Shown: positions 24,165 to 32,499 of the stretch, piece by piece
Layout of the letters: every line of letters starts with the position of its first letter
How positions within the stretch are numbered: position 1 is the stretch's first letter
Source of the DNA: CAJKWP01 sp050943075
GTDB taxonomy: Bacteria; Bacillota; Clostridia; Christensenellales; UBA1242
Assembly: GCA_050943075.1 (NCBI GenBank)
Contig: JBMNOM010000002.1
Coordinates: 1 to 44,731 of the forward strand
DNA: 44,731 bases
Direction: 5' to 3'
Notes under the pieces: model-generated
Databases searched by the model: none
Told to the model about the DNA's origin: nothing
Seen by the model: only the letters and a program-made list of their open reading frames with translations
Translations under genes and position numbers: made by a program

Positions 24165-24781
24165 TTTTTTTGCTTGTCAAGTTTATAAATTGGAAAATAT
24201 TTGCCCTGCAAAATGCCGTCAAATGAGCCAATGATTAAAAACAAACAAATGTATAAAAAATTGAAATTAACAGCATAAAAACAAGAAATTATAAAAACAA
24301 CAAGAAACAAAGCAGACAAAACATAGTTAAAAATCAATGTGATTTTAAATGCCTTTTTCTTTTGCATGTGGTTTGAAATTAAACAGATGAAAACTCTTGC
24401 GCCATCAAGCGGAAAAGCTGGCAACAAATTAAAAACACAAAGCGCAAAATTTGCAATTGCAAACTCGTAAGTCAAGGCATAACTTAAAGGAAAAATCCAC
24501 CAAATTGCAATTGTTATCATGCCTGTTAAAAAACTTGCAACTGGGCCAGCGCTTGCAATTTTAATTTCATCATCATCAAAAAAAATGTCTTGATATGAAA
24601 GGCACGCCCCATAAGGCAACAAAAAGAAGTTTTTAAGTTTGTAGCCCAGTTTATACGCCACAATTGCATGCGCAAACTCATGCACAACAAGAGCAAAAAG
24701 ATATGCCACAACAATTTTGCCAAGCCCAAAAACAAGCAACAAAATTGTGAAAATAATAAGTGCGGGATGAAACTTTTTCAT
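24149..24781 (-). CDS. spoIVFB: SpoIVFB-type intramembrane zinc metalloprotease
   Basis: Site-2-type protease of family M50, expected to cut pro-sigma-K. The zinc ligands are HEFAH (His34, Glu35, His38) and Asp126 in NLLPAFPLDG. About six membrane helices are present. Read straight through, it stops after 210 residues with no CBS domain. A -1 shift at the A7 run (24165-24171, slippery A AAA AAC) gives about 278 residues, near the 288 of Bacillus SpoIVFB. The ATG at 24781 follows the 55-residue gene by 10 bases; a longer extension would overlap that gene. sigK lies about 250 bases upstream, which supports the assignment. Confidence 0.87.
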   Translation of the reverse strand: MKKFHPALIIFTILLLVFGLGKIVVAYLFALVVHEFAHAIVAYKLGYKLKNFFLLPYGACLSYQDIFFDDDEIKIASAGPVASFLTGMITIAIWWIFPLSYALTYEFAIANFALCVFNLLPAFPLDGARVFICLISNHMQKKKAFKITLIFNYVLSALFLVVFIISCFYAVNFNFLYICLFLIIGSFDGILQGKYFPIYKLDKQKNLQKV

Positions 24782-24791
24782 AACACTTCTT

Positions 24792-24959
24792 TTAAATAAA
24801 AATTTGCAAAATGTTGTAAACAGAAAAAACAAACATAACTAAACTTGCGCCAGAAATAAGCCCATAAATGAAAACTTTTTTCTTAATTTTATGTTTGTAT
24901 TTAACTTGATTTACCTTGTTTGCATAAGATACTAATATTGGTTGACTGTATTGATTCAT
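24792..24959 (-). CDS. 55-residue single-span membrane protein before spoIVFB
   Basis: A short gene read from ATG to TAA. A polar N-terminus (MNQYSQPILVSYANKVNQ) is followed by a very basic stretch (KYKHKIKKK) and one membrane helix (FIYGLISGASLVMFVFSVY). The positive charges predict a cytoplasmic N-terminus. It stands where spoIVFA lies in Bacillus, but lacks any extracellular domain. It could be a reduced SpoIVFA-like or BofA-like regulator; that is inference from position. No ribosome site is seen, and a CATATATT box directly upstream may be a sigma-E -10, giving a leaderless message. Confidence 0.65.
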   Translation of the reverse strand: MNQYSQPILVSYANKVNQVKYKHKIKKKVFIYGLISGASLVMFVFSVYNILQIFI

Positions 24960-24992
24960 ACTAAAATATATGTCGATTTATGTTAAATTATT

Positions 24993-25021
24993 AATAAAAA
25001 AGAGTTAAAAACAACTCTTTT
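24993..25021 (-). terminator. Terminator of sigK
   Basis: AAAAGAGTT/AACTCTTTT stem with a 6-base loop, followed on the minus strand by TTATT. It starts 5 bases after the sigK stop codon and separates sigK from the spoIVFB group. Confidence 0.75.
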
Positions 25022-25026
25022 ATTAT

Positions 25027-25737
25027 TTAATCATCTTTAAAAACTTTTTCTTCTTTAAGTTTTTGTTTTATGGTTTCAAGTGCTTTTGTTTCAAGGCGTG
25101 ATATGTATGAACGTGAAATTTGCAGTTTTTTGGCAATTTCCCTTTGTGTTAAAACTGGGTTGTTTTCAAGGCCATAACGATATTTAATTATCTCCGCTTC
25201 CCTTTGGGGCAAATATTTTTTAACAATTTTGTTAATCTTATCACTTAAAATATTGTTGGAAACATTATCCATAATGCTGTCTTCATTAATGTCTGAAATT
25301 AAGTTCATAAGGTCAACTTCATTGCCGTCTTTATCATAGCCCAAAGTGTCCTGAATTGAAACAATTTTGCTGTGTTTTTTGCTTGTTCTAAGCAGCATTA
25401 AAATTTCGTTTTCAATGCACCTTGCGGCATAAGTGGAAAGCTGTGTGCCCTTGCCATATTCAAAAGAATTAATTGCTTTAATTAAACCAATTGATCCAAC
25501 CGAAATTAAATCGTCCGCCTCGTGCGAGCCAGTGTATTTTTTTACAATGTGTGCCACCAAACGCAAGTTATGATTAATGAGTTTATCTTTTGCTGCTTTG
25601 TCGCCTTGTTTAAATTTTTTAAAACATTCTTGCTCTTCTTCAAGTGTTAATGGTTTTGGAAATCCCGATGCATTGTTAATGAAAGAGGAAAACAGCAAAA
25701 TCTTGTTCATAAAAACCATAAAACTTTCAAAAATCAT
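25027..25737 (-). CDS. sigK: RNA polymerase sigma-K factor (pro-form)
   Basis: Late mother-cell sigma factor, 236 residues. The N-terminus is a hydrophobic pro-sequence (MIFESFMVFMNKILLFSSF) leading to GFPKPLTLEEE, the equivalent of AFPQPLSSSEE in Bacillus pro-sigma-K. Region 2 is HNLRLVAHIVKKY and DDLISVGSIGLIKAINSF; YAARCIENEILMLLR follows. The C-terminal helix-turn-helix is TQREIAKKLQISRSYISRLE. An AAGGAG site 5-6 bases before the ATG supports the full pro-form start. The gene is continuous; there is no skin-type interruption. Confidence 0.93.
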   Translation of the reverse strand: MIFESFMVFMNKILLFSSFINNASGFPKPLTLEEEQECFKKFKQGDKAAKDKLINHNLRLVAHIVKKYTGSHEADDLISVGSIGLIKAINSFEYGKGTQLSTYAARCIENEILMLLRTSKKHSKIVSIQDTLGYDKDGNEVDLMNLISDINEDSIMDNVSNNILSDKINKIVKKYLPQREAEIIKYRYGLENNPVLTQREIAKKLQISRSYISRLETKALETIKQKLKEEKVFKDD

Positions 25738-25753
25738 ATAAACTCCTTACTAA

Positions 25754-25785
25754 AATGTATATGCCACTTAAAGACAAAATTTGAC
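25754..25785 (-). promoter_or_regulatory. Possible sigma-E promoter of sigK
   Basis: TCAAATTT, 13 bases, then CATATACAT on the minus strand. This approximates the sigma-E pattern (-35 TCATATTT-like, -10 CATACAnT). The predicted leader is short and carries the AAGGAG site. Confidence 0.4.
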
Positions 25786-25807
25786 AAATTTAGCAAAAAA
25801 ATAAAAC

Positions 25808-25839
25808 AAAAAAGAAGCATAAAAAATGCTTCTTTTTTT
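25808..25839 (-). terminator. Terminator of the lepA-hemW operon
   Basis: A 10-bp stem (AAAGAAGCAT/ATGCTTCTTT) and a 5-base A loop with T tracts on both strands, 72 bases after hemW. It probably works in both directions. Confidence 0.75.
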
Positions 25840-25910
25840 AATGTTTTTATTTAGTTTATGTTTTAACTTTATTAAAAGATAATTTAAGCAAAAAAAGTTT
25901 AAATGTTTAA

Positions 25911-26996
25911 TTAAGAAATTAATTGCAAAATAATTGCGTTTGTCACGCCAAATTTGTCTTCTTCAATGATGATGTTTCCATCTTGATTTTTAACAAATTT
26001 TTCTTTCAACATCTCTTGCAAGGCTTCTTTGTTTTCAATATATTCTTCGCCAACACCAAATGCAGTTCTAAGCCCAAGCATAATGCGCTCTTCGTTTTCT
26101 TGTGCTTTTGTAATTATTTCTTCTTTTATGTCTTTTCCTTCAATGTAAAACTTAATGTTTTTGCTGTTTTCAAGCCTCTTTCCATCAATAAATGAATGTG
26201 CCGCAACGCCAAAGCCTAAATACTCCTTCATTTGCCAATAGCCCAAATTGTGTCTGCTTAAAGCACCTGGCAAAGCAAAATTTGAAATTTCATAGCGCTC
26301 AAAACCCTTTGATTTTAAAAATTCATAAAGTGCATCATAAATTTCCACAGTTTGATCATCACTTGGCAAAACAACTTTTCCTTGGTTTACAAGTTGCCAC
26401 AGTTTTGTGTGCTCTTCCAAAATAAGCATATATGCTGAAATGTGCTCAATGCCCAAGTTAAGCAAAGTTTTTGCATTAAAAACAACTTCTTCTTTTGTTT
26501 GGTTTTCAAGCCCAAGCATAAGGTCCGCACTAATTCGTTTAAAGCCAACTGCTTTGGCATTTTCAATTGCTTCAAACACTTGTTTTTGTGTTTGTTCTCT
26601 GCCCAAAACCTCAAGTTGTTGTTCGTTTAAAGTTTGCACTCCAAAACTCACACGATTTATGCCACAATAAAAGTAGGTTTCAAGTTTTTCTTTTGTTGTG
26701 CTGCGTGGGTTTAATTCAATTGTAATTTCACAGTCCTGTGTTAAAGTATAGTTTTGTTTAACAACTTGCATAATGCGTGCAATTTGTTTTGCGTCCACAC
26801 TTGAAGGTGTTCCGCCACCAATAAACACACTTGAAATTGGTTTATATGTTTTGCGTTTAACAATTTCTTTTTCCAGTGCTTCAAAATATTCTTCCACGAG
26901 AGAAAAATTTGCATAAGAAACAAAATTGCAATAATAACATTTCTTATCGCAAAATGGAATGTGAATGTAAATCATTTGTTCATCAGTTATCTTCAT
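25911..26996 (-). CDS. hemW: Radical SAM protein HemW (heme chaperone-type)
   Basis: Formerly called oxygen-independent coproporphyrinogen oxidase-like; HemW proteins bind heme and a 4Fe-4S cluster. The radical SAM motif CDKKCYYCNF is at residues 19-28. SVFIGGGTPSSVDAKQI and the NPRSTTKEKL segment follow. The fourth Cys typical of true HemN (CxxxCxxCxC) is Phe-containing here, which points to HemW. At 361 residues it is typical. It overlaps the end of lepA by 14 bases, the common lepA-hemW arrangement in Firmicutes. Confidence 0.92.
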   Translation of the reverse strand: MKITDEQMIYIHIPFCDKKCYYCNFVSYANFSLVEEYFEALEKEIVKRKTYKPISSVFIGGGTPSSVDAKQIARIMQVVKQNYTLTQDCEITIELNPRSTTKEKLETYFYCGINRVSFGVQTLNEQQLEVLGREQTQKQVFEAIENAKAVGFKRISADLMLGLENQTKEEVVFNAKTLLNLGIEHISAYMLILEEHTKLWQLVNQGKVVLPSDDQTVEIYDALYEFLKSKGFERYEISNFALPGALSRHNLGYWQMKEYLGFGVAAHSFIDGKRLENSKNIKFYIEGKDIKEEIITKAQENEERIMLGLRTAFGVGEEYIENKEALQEMLKEKFVKNQDGNIIIEEDKFGVTNAIILQLIS

Positions 26997-28791
26997 TATC
27001 CAATTTTAAAATGCTTAAGAAAGCTTCGCTTGGCATTTCAACTGTTCCAAGCATACGCATTTTTTTCTTTCCTTCTTTTTGTTTTTCCAAAAGTTTTCTT
27101 TTTCTGGAAATGTCGCCACCATAACATTTTGCAAGCACGTCTTTTCTTAATGCACTTATGGTTTCACGAGCAATAATTTTTCCGCCAATTGCTGCTTGAA
27201 TTGGAATTTCAAACATTTGACGAGGAATTACAGTTTTAAGTTTTTCTGCAATTTTTCTGCCGCGTGCATACGCTTTTTCGCGGTGAATAATCATGCTAAG
27301 CGCATCAACAGGTTCGCCTTTAAGCAATATATCAAGTTTAATTAAATCGCTTTCTTGGTATCCCGCTGGTTCATAGTCCAAACTTGCATAGCCACGTGTT
27401 CTTGATTTTAACGCGTCAAAAAACTCATAAATCATTTCGTTAAGTGGCATAATGTAGTCAAGTTTAACTCTTTGGGCGTCAACATACTGCAAGTCAATGA
27501 AAGTTGCGCGTTTATCTTGACATAAATCCATAACTTGACCAACATATTCAGGTGATGAAAACACATGAATTTTAACAATTGGCTCTTCAATTTTGTCAAT
27601 TTCGCCAAATGGTGGGAATAATGATGGGTTTGAAATTTCAAACATATTTCCATCTGCTTTATAAACTTTGTAGGAAACGCCTGGTGCTGTGGCAATAATG
27701 TCAAGCCCAAATTCACGCTCTAGCCTCTCCGTGATGATTTCCATGTGCAAAAGCCCCAAGAAACCACAACGGAAACCAAAGCCCAACGCGCTGGAAACTT
27801 CTGGCGTGTAAACCAAAGATGAATCGTTCAAACTTAATTTATCAAGTGCATCTTTTAAATCGTTATATCTTGAACCATCTGTTAAGAAAAGCCCAGAAAA
27901 CACAACTGGTTGCACTTTTTTATACCCTGGCAAAGCTTGTGGTGTTGGAACAACAGCGTTTGTGATTGTGTCGCCCACCTTGGTGTCGGAAACATTTTTA
28001 ATGCTGGCTGCAATATAACCAACATCGCCCGCTTTCAATTCACTCACTTGTGTCATGCTTGGGCTAAAAATGCCAACTTCTGTCACTTGAAAAGTTTTGC
28101 CCGGCGTTTGAAACATTTTAATTTTATCGCCCGCTTTAACACTTCCGTCAAAAATGCGCACAAATGAAATTGCGCCTTTAAAGTTGTCATACACGCTGTC
28201 AAAAATCAACGCTTTAAGTGGTGCGTCTTCATTGCCTTTTGGTGCTGGTAAAAAGTCAATAATTTTGTCCAAAACTTCTTCAATGTTAATGCCATTTTTT
28301 GCACTTATACATGGCGCGTCCATTGCTGGAATGCCAATGATGTCTTCAACTTCTTTTTTAACTCTTTCTGGGTCTGCACTTGGCAAGTCAATTTTATTTA
28401 AAACTGGCATAATTTCCAAATTGTTGTCAATTGCCAAATATGCGTTTGCAAGTGTTTGTGCCTCAACACCTTGGCTTGCATCCACAATTAAAATTGCGCC
28501 TTCGCATGCAGCCAAAGAACGCGAAACTTCATAAGTGAAGTCCACGTGTCCTGGAGTGTCAATTAAGTTAAGTGTATATTCAACACCATCTTTTGTGTAA
28601 AACATTCTGGTTGGTGTTAATTTAATTGTAATGCCTCTTTCTCTTTCAAGGTCCATGCTGTCAAGCAATTGTTCACTCATTTCCCTTTTTGAAAGCAAGC
28701 CTGTTTTTTCAATTAATCTGTCTGCAAGTGTGCTTTTGCCATGGTCAATGTGTGCAACAATGCAAAAATTTCTAATATATTTTTGTCTCAA
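26983..28791 (-). CDS. lepA: Elongation factor 4 (LepA)
   Basis: Ribosome-bound GTPase of 602 residues. GTP motifs are AHIDHGKSTLADRL (G1), DTPGHVDF (G3) and NKIDLPSADPE (G4). The C-terminal domain specific to LepA contains GGKIIARETISALRKDVLAK and CYGGDISRKRKLLEKQKEGK. Translation starts at TTG with GGAG about 9 bases upstream. Confidence 0.96.
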   Translation of the reverse strand: MRQKYIRNFCIVAHIDHGKSTLADRLIEKTGLLSKREMSEQLLDSMDLERERGITIKLTPTRMFYTKDGVEYTLNLIDTPGHVDFTYEVSRSLAACEGAILIVDASQGVEAQTLANAYLAIDNNLEIMPVLNKIDLPSADPERVKKEVEDIIGIPAMDAPCISAKNGINIEEVLDKIIDFLPAPKGNEDAPLKALIFDSVYDNFKGAISFVRIFDGSVKAGDKIKMFQTPGKTFQVTEVGIFSPSMTQVSELKAGDVGYIAASIKNVSDTKVGDTITNAVVPTPQALPGYKKVQPVVFSGLFLTDGSRYNDLKDALDKLSLNDSSLVYTPEVSSALGFGFRCGFLGLLHMEIITERLEREFGLDIIATAPGVSYKVYKADGNMFEISNPSLFPPFGEIDKIEEPIVKIHVFSSPEYVGQVMDLCQDKRATFIDLQYVDAQRVKLDYIMPLNEMIYEFFDALKSRTRGYASLDYEPAGYQESDLIKLDILLKGEPVDALSMIIHREKAYARGRKIAEKLKTVIPRQMFEIPIQAAIGGKIIARETISALRKDVLAKCYGGDISRKRKLLEKQKEGKKKMRMLGTVEMPSEAFLSILKLDNEDN

Positions 28792-28816
28792 AGAAAAAAT
28801 CTCCTATCTGCTACAA

Positions 28817-28845
28817 AGTATAAAGTAAATTATAAAAAACTGCAA
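28817..28845 (-). promoter_or_regulatory. Sigma-A-type promoter of lepA-hemW
   Basis: TTGCAG and TATACT with a 17-base spacer, about 25 bases before the lepA start. Confidence 0.7.
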
Positions 28846-28902
28846 GAAAAATGTAATATATTAATATATATTATTTTATTAGACTTTTATCTGGGTTTTT
28901 AT

Positions 28903-28932
28903 TTGCTTAATAATTTTAAAATAATGTATAAT
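28903..28932 (+). promoter_or_regulatory. Possible promoter of the glycerophosphodiesterase gene
   Basis: TTGCTT and TATAAT with an 18-base spacer, giving a leader of about 120 bases. Confidence 0.5.
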
Positions 28933-28941
28933 AACAATATT

Positions 28942-28980
28942 AAATTTGCTTTAAATTTTAAGCAAAAATAAAGCAAATTT
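28942..28980 (+). repeat. Inverted repeat in the glycerophosphodiesterase leader
   Basis: AAATTTGCTTTA and TAAAGCAAATTT form a perfect 12-bp stem. An alternative pairing (GCTTTAAATTTTAAGC) overlaps it. No strong T run follows. Confidence 0.5.
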
Positions 28981-29060
28981 TAGCTTAAAAATTAATTAAA
29001 AATTAAATTACAAAACATTTAAATAAACAAAATTTTGTTTAAATTTAAAAGGAATTATTT

Positions 29061-29789
29061 ATGGACATTTTTGATTCATGGCTTGTTAATACATACATTG
29101 CTCATCGTGGTTTTCACGACAAGAAAAACCCAGAAAACAGCATGGGCGCATTTGAAAATGCAATTAAAAAAGGCTTTGCCATTGAACTTGATGTTCATGC
29201 ACTTAAAGACAACACAATTGTTGTGTTCCACGATGAAAGCCTTAAAAGAATGACAAATCAAGACGGCTACATATCAAATTTAACAAAAGAAGATTTGCCA
29301 AACTATAAACTCTTAGCAACTGAATTTTCAATTCCAACTCTTGAAGAAGTTTTTGCCCTTGTTAATGGCCAAGTGCCAATTTTAATTGAAGTTAAAAACA
29401 CTTCCAAAGTGGGGGTTTTGGAGCAAGAAATTTTGCGCCTTGTGAACAACTATAAAGGCGAAGTTGCAATTCAAGCTTTCAACCCTTTAACATTAAACTT
29501 TTTTTACAACAATGCCCCACTCATTTGGCGCGGGCAATTGTCAGGCAGTTTTGAAGACGCCGATGTTTCAAGAATTAAAAAATATCTTTTGAAAAGAATG
29601 ATTTTCAACAAAAAAATTTCAAAACCAAACTTCATTTCTTATGAAGCAAAAATGTTGCCAAATCGCTTTGTTAAAAAATTTAACAACCTTCCACTTCTTG
29701 CTTGGTGTGTGAAATCTCAAACAGAATATTTAAACCTTGCAGGAAAATGCGACAACATTATTTTTGAAAATTTTGAACCAAAAATTTAA
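29061..29789 (+). CDS. Glycerophosphodiester phosphodiesterase family protein
   Basis: A 242-residue GDPD-domain enzyme that splits glycerophosphodiesters to glycerol 3-phosphate and an alcohol. Catalytic motifs are AHRGFHDKKNPENS (His and Arg), ELDVHALKD (metal-binding Glu and Asp) and VVFHDESLKRMT (second His). No signal peptide is seen, so it is probably cytoplasmic. An AAAGGAA site precedes the ATG. Confidence 0.9.
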   Translation: MDIFDSWLVNTYIAHRGFHDKKNPENSMGAFENAIKKGFAIELDVHALKDNTIVVFHDESLKRMTNQDGYISNLTKEDLPNYKLLATEFSIPTLEEVFALVNGQVPILIEVKNTSKVGVLEQEILRLVNNYKGEVAIQAFNPLTLNFFYNNAPLIWRGQLSGSFEDADVSRIKKYLLKRMIFNKKISKPNFISYEAKMLPNRFVKKFNNLPLLAWCVKSQTEYLNLAGKCDNIIFENFEPKI

Positions 29790-29872
29790 TTTTTTACCTA
29801 ATAAAACTTATTGTTTTTTGTGTTGAAATTATTGAAATAATCATATAATACACAATATATAGAATTAATTTA

Positions 29873-29904
29873 AAAACACCACACAACTAATTGTGTGGTG
29901 TTTT
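29873..29904. terminator. Bidirectional terminator
   Basis: A perfect 14-bp stem (AAAACACCACACAA/TTGTGTGGTGTTTT) with a 4-base loop between two convergent genes. Confidence 0.8.
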
Positions 29905-29947
29905 ATCACATTTGAATTAAAACTGTTTCAAAATTTTTAAAAATAAA

Positions 29948-32122
29948 CTATATAATTTTCTTAACACTGTTTATAATTGAAGTTAAAATATAGGCAAAAT
30001 ATCTGTATGGCACTGCCCCAACTCCAACAGCATTTTGTTTGCTTGTTAACACTTTTCCGTTTGACATAATTGTGTCGGTTAACCTGTAAAAATATAGGTT
30101 TGCAACTGTCATGTGAGGTGTGGAAAGTTGAACGGTCTTTTCAAGTTCAATTTCCGCAACAATGTTAAGTGGAGCAAAAACATTAATGAATGAGTTGAAA
30201 ACTGGGCTGTTTTCTTCTTTGTTAATTTTGAAGTTATACGCTTCAAGGTTTGAAGCAAATTCATAAGGTTTAATCATCATACCTGCAAAAACATTAATTG
30301 AAACACTTGAGCGCGAAAAGTCACTCACATTGTAATAAATTTCTTCAAATTGATTAAATGTTGGTTTTTCAATGATATTGTAAATTGCTTGAAAACGCAT
30401 GTCGCAATCTTGTGGATGAATTATGCCAACCATAACATCATCACCTTGAAGGGCTTTTGAAACAACAAATTTAATTTCTTTGTCTTTCACAATAAAGGCG
30501 TTGTGCAAGCCACCATATCTATACTCGCCAAAAACAAGCCCCTGGGCAAGTTTATTGAAAAGTTTGTGGTTTATGAAAAGCTCTTCAAACACTGGTTTTG
30601 AATACATTCTGCCGCTTAAAAATGCGTCAAAAAGGCGCTTTTTCTCTTTGGTGTAATCAAAGGCGTCATAATTTTCTGAAACAACAAAGTCTTTAACTTC
30701 TTCCACATCAATTTCAAAATAATTTGCGTAAGCGTTTAAAATTGTGTCTTTAATTGGGGCAAAGTTTTTCTCGTTTAAGCAAAGTGTTTTAATTGTGTCA
30801 AACACATAAGGCTTACCAGCATTAATTAAGCACAAAAGCAAATATCTGCATTCTTTAATGCGATTTTCTTGCGCAAGATAAATTGAAAACTCAAGCATTT
30901 GTTTTGTTAAAGCTTTGTCCCCAAGCAAGGCAATCAATCTCACTGCCCATTTTGAAGCATTGATGTCATCTTGTTTTAAAAAGCTTACTTTGTAAAGTGA
31001 GTTTAAAAACTCGTTTAAAGATTGAATGTCAAAAATTTCTTTTAAAGAATTATATTTGTGCAAGTTAAGCAAATTGGAGTCTTCTTTAAAGATATTAATT
31101 AAAAATGTGTAGCCAGCGTTATCCACTTTAAGCCCACTTTTATATTTTAATGTCAGTTTGTCAAAAACAAGGCCCAAAACTCTTTCTTGTGCGTCTTTAA
31201 CTTGTTTTCTAACTGCAAGCAAAAATTGCTTTTCTGTTTTATATGAAGAATTGTCCACAATTCCAATGTTTTGCGAAATGAGGTTGCGCAAAGCAATGTC
31301 ATCGGTTAATTTATAAATTTCTTCAAGCCTGCTTTTTGCGTCTGTGTCGTTTTCCATTGAAAGCAAAATTTTTGCAAATTTGGTTAGTTGTTGGGTGTCG
31401 TTTTTGTTAATATTTTTGTCAAGATAAAGCAAAACTTCTTTTTTGTTTTGTTTGAAAAGATTAATAAAGTTTTCTTCCTCTTGGTTGTTTTTTGTGAAAA
31501 ATTCAAGCGCCAAAGCAAGCCCGCGTGAAGTGTTGAATTGGCAAAGCAAACTCATCATTTCAAATTTGCGTGGAGATGAAAGCAAAAAGTTTTCAACCCA
31601 CTGGGTGTTTTGCGCGTAAAACACTTTCATATATTTAAGCGCAGGTGCGCGCCAGTTAATCATTGGTGTTGTTTTTTCTGTTTTGAAAATTTCCAAAATG
31701 AAAGGAATGTAATCTTCTGGCAAAATTTTGCAACTTTTAACAATTTCAATAAAGCGGTCAAAAAATCTTTCTGTGTAGTTATAACTTCCCTCACTTTGAT
31801 ATGTTGCATTGCCAATGTGTGAAATGAACAATTTTGTTGTGAAATAATAAACTGCATCATAATTTCTTGAAAGCAAAAACATATTTGTTAAGTTGCAAAG
31901 CGCTGGAACATAATTTTTTAATTGAAAAATAAGCAAAGAAAGTTCTTCAATCAAATTTTCTTTGCCCAAAATTAAGCCAGTTTCTGCAACACGCTCTTCA
32001 ATTATTTCTTGTGGAAGAATTTCGTTAACAAAAGAATAGTCATCTTTATCAAAAATATGACTTAATTTGAAAAGTGAATTCAACCTTTCATTAATTTGGT
32101 TTACATCTTTTAAAACTAACAT
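29948..32122 (-). CDS. DUF4132-like protein with helical repeats
   Basis: A 724-residue cytoplasmic protein. The first 480 residues are almost all helical, suggesting a HEAT-like or ARM-like repeat solenoid. The C-terminal 230 residues contain MYSKPVFEELFINHKLFNKL, then LVFGEYRYGGLHNAFIV, VMVGIIHPQD and a following FNQFEEIYY. That order resembles DUF4132 (MolR/YehI group), whose function is poorly known. The assignment is by remembered pattern. No catalytic residues are evident. It is last in a minus-strand run after recA and ends in TAG. Confidence 0.7.
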   Translation of the reverse strand: MLVLKDVNQINERLNSLFKLSHIFDKDDYSFVNEILPQEIIEERVAETGLILGKENLIEELSLLIFQLKNYVPALCNLTNMFLLSRNYDAVYYFTTKLFISHIGNATYQSEGSYNYTERFFDRFIEIVKSCKILPEDYIPFILEIFKTEKTTPMINWRAPALKYMKVFYAQNTQWVENFLLSSPRKFEMMSLLCQFNTSRGLALALEFFTKNNQEEENFINLFKQNKKEVLLYLDKNINKNDTQQLTKFAKILLSMENDTDAKSRLEEIYKLTDDIALRNLISQNIGIVDNSSYKTEKQFLLAVRKQVKDAQERVLGLVFDKLTLKYKSGLKVDNAGYTFLINIFKEDSNLLNLHKYNSLKEIFDIQSLNEFLNSLYKVSFLKQDDINASKWAVRLIALLGDKALTKQMLEFSIYLAQENRIKECRYLLLCLINAGKPYVFDTIKTLCLNEKNFAPIKDTILNAYANYFEIDVEEVKDFVVSENYDAFDYTKEKKRLFDAFLSGRMYSKPVFEELFINHKLFNKLAQGLVFGEYRYGGLHNAFIVKDKEIKFVVSKALQGDDVMVGIIHPQDCDMRFQAIYNIIEKPTFNQFEEIYYNVSDFSRSSVSINVFAGMMIKPYEFASNLEAYNFKINKEENSPVFNSFINVFAPLNIVAEIELEKTVQLSTPHMTVANLYFYRLTDTIMSNGKVLTSKQNAVGVGAVPYRYFAYILTSIINSVKKII

Positions 32123-32197
32123 TTTTCGTTCCTTGCTATTATAGTAGCAAAAAATTACAAATTAAGCAACAAGGTGACAAAAATTGATTTTAAAAGT

Positions 32198-32485
32198 TTA
32201 TTTCCTTGCTTTCATTTTGCCAATTAAACTGTCGATGTTTTTCTTTAAATTTGTTTTAAGTTTTTCAAGTTCTGTCATTAAAAATTGTTGGTTTTTTTCA
32301 GTTAAAGCAAACGACACAATTGGCTTTCTGCCTTTAGATGTGACAAAAGGTTTTTGCTTGCCTTGTGTGATAAGTTCAATTTCTTTAATTAACACTTTTT
32401 TGGTTTTACTGGTTGGCGACTTAACACCAACTTTGCGTGCGTAATCTCGAAGTTCATAAATTCTCATATTTGATACATCAAGCAT
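32198..32485 (-). CDS. Small SAP/Rho_N-like putative nucleic-acid-binding protein
   Basis: A 95-residue basic protein. Residues 7-40 (MRIYELRDYARKVGVKSPTS followed by KTKKVLIKEIE) resemble the helix-extension-helix of SAP and Rho N-terminal domains, which bind nucleic acid. The rest is a Lys-rich helix. A good AAAGGAG site precedes the ATG. Its target is unknown. The neighbouring recA has its own terminator, so this gene should have its own promoter. Confidence 0.7.
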   Translation of the reverse strand: MLDVSNMRIYELRDYARKVGVKSPTSKTKKVLIKEIELITQGKQKPFVTSKGRKPIVSFALTEKNQQFLMTELEKLKTNLKKNIDSLIGKMKARK

Positions 32486-32499
32486 AATAATTCTCCTTT

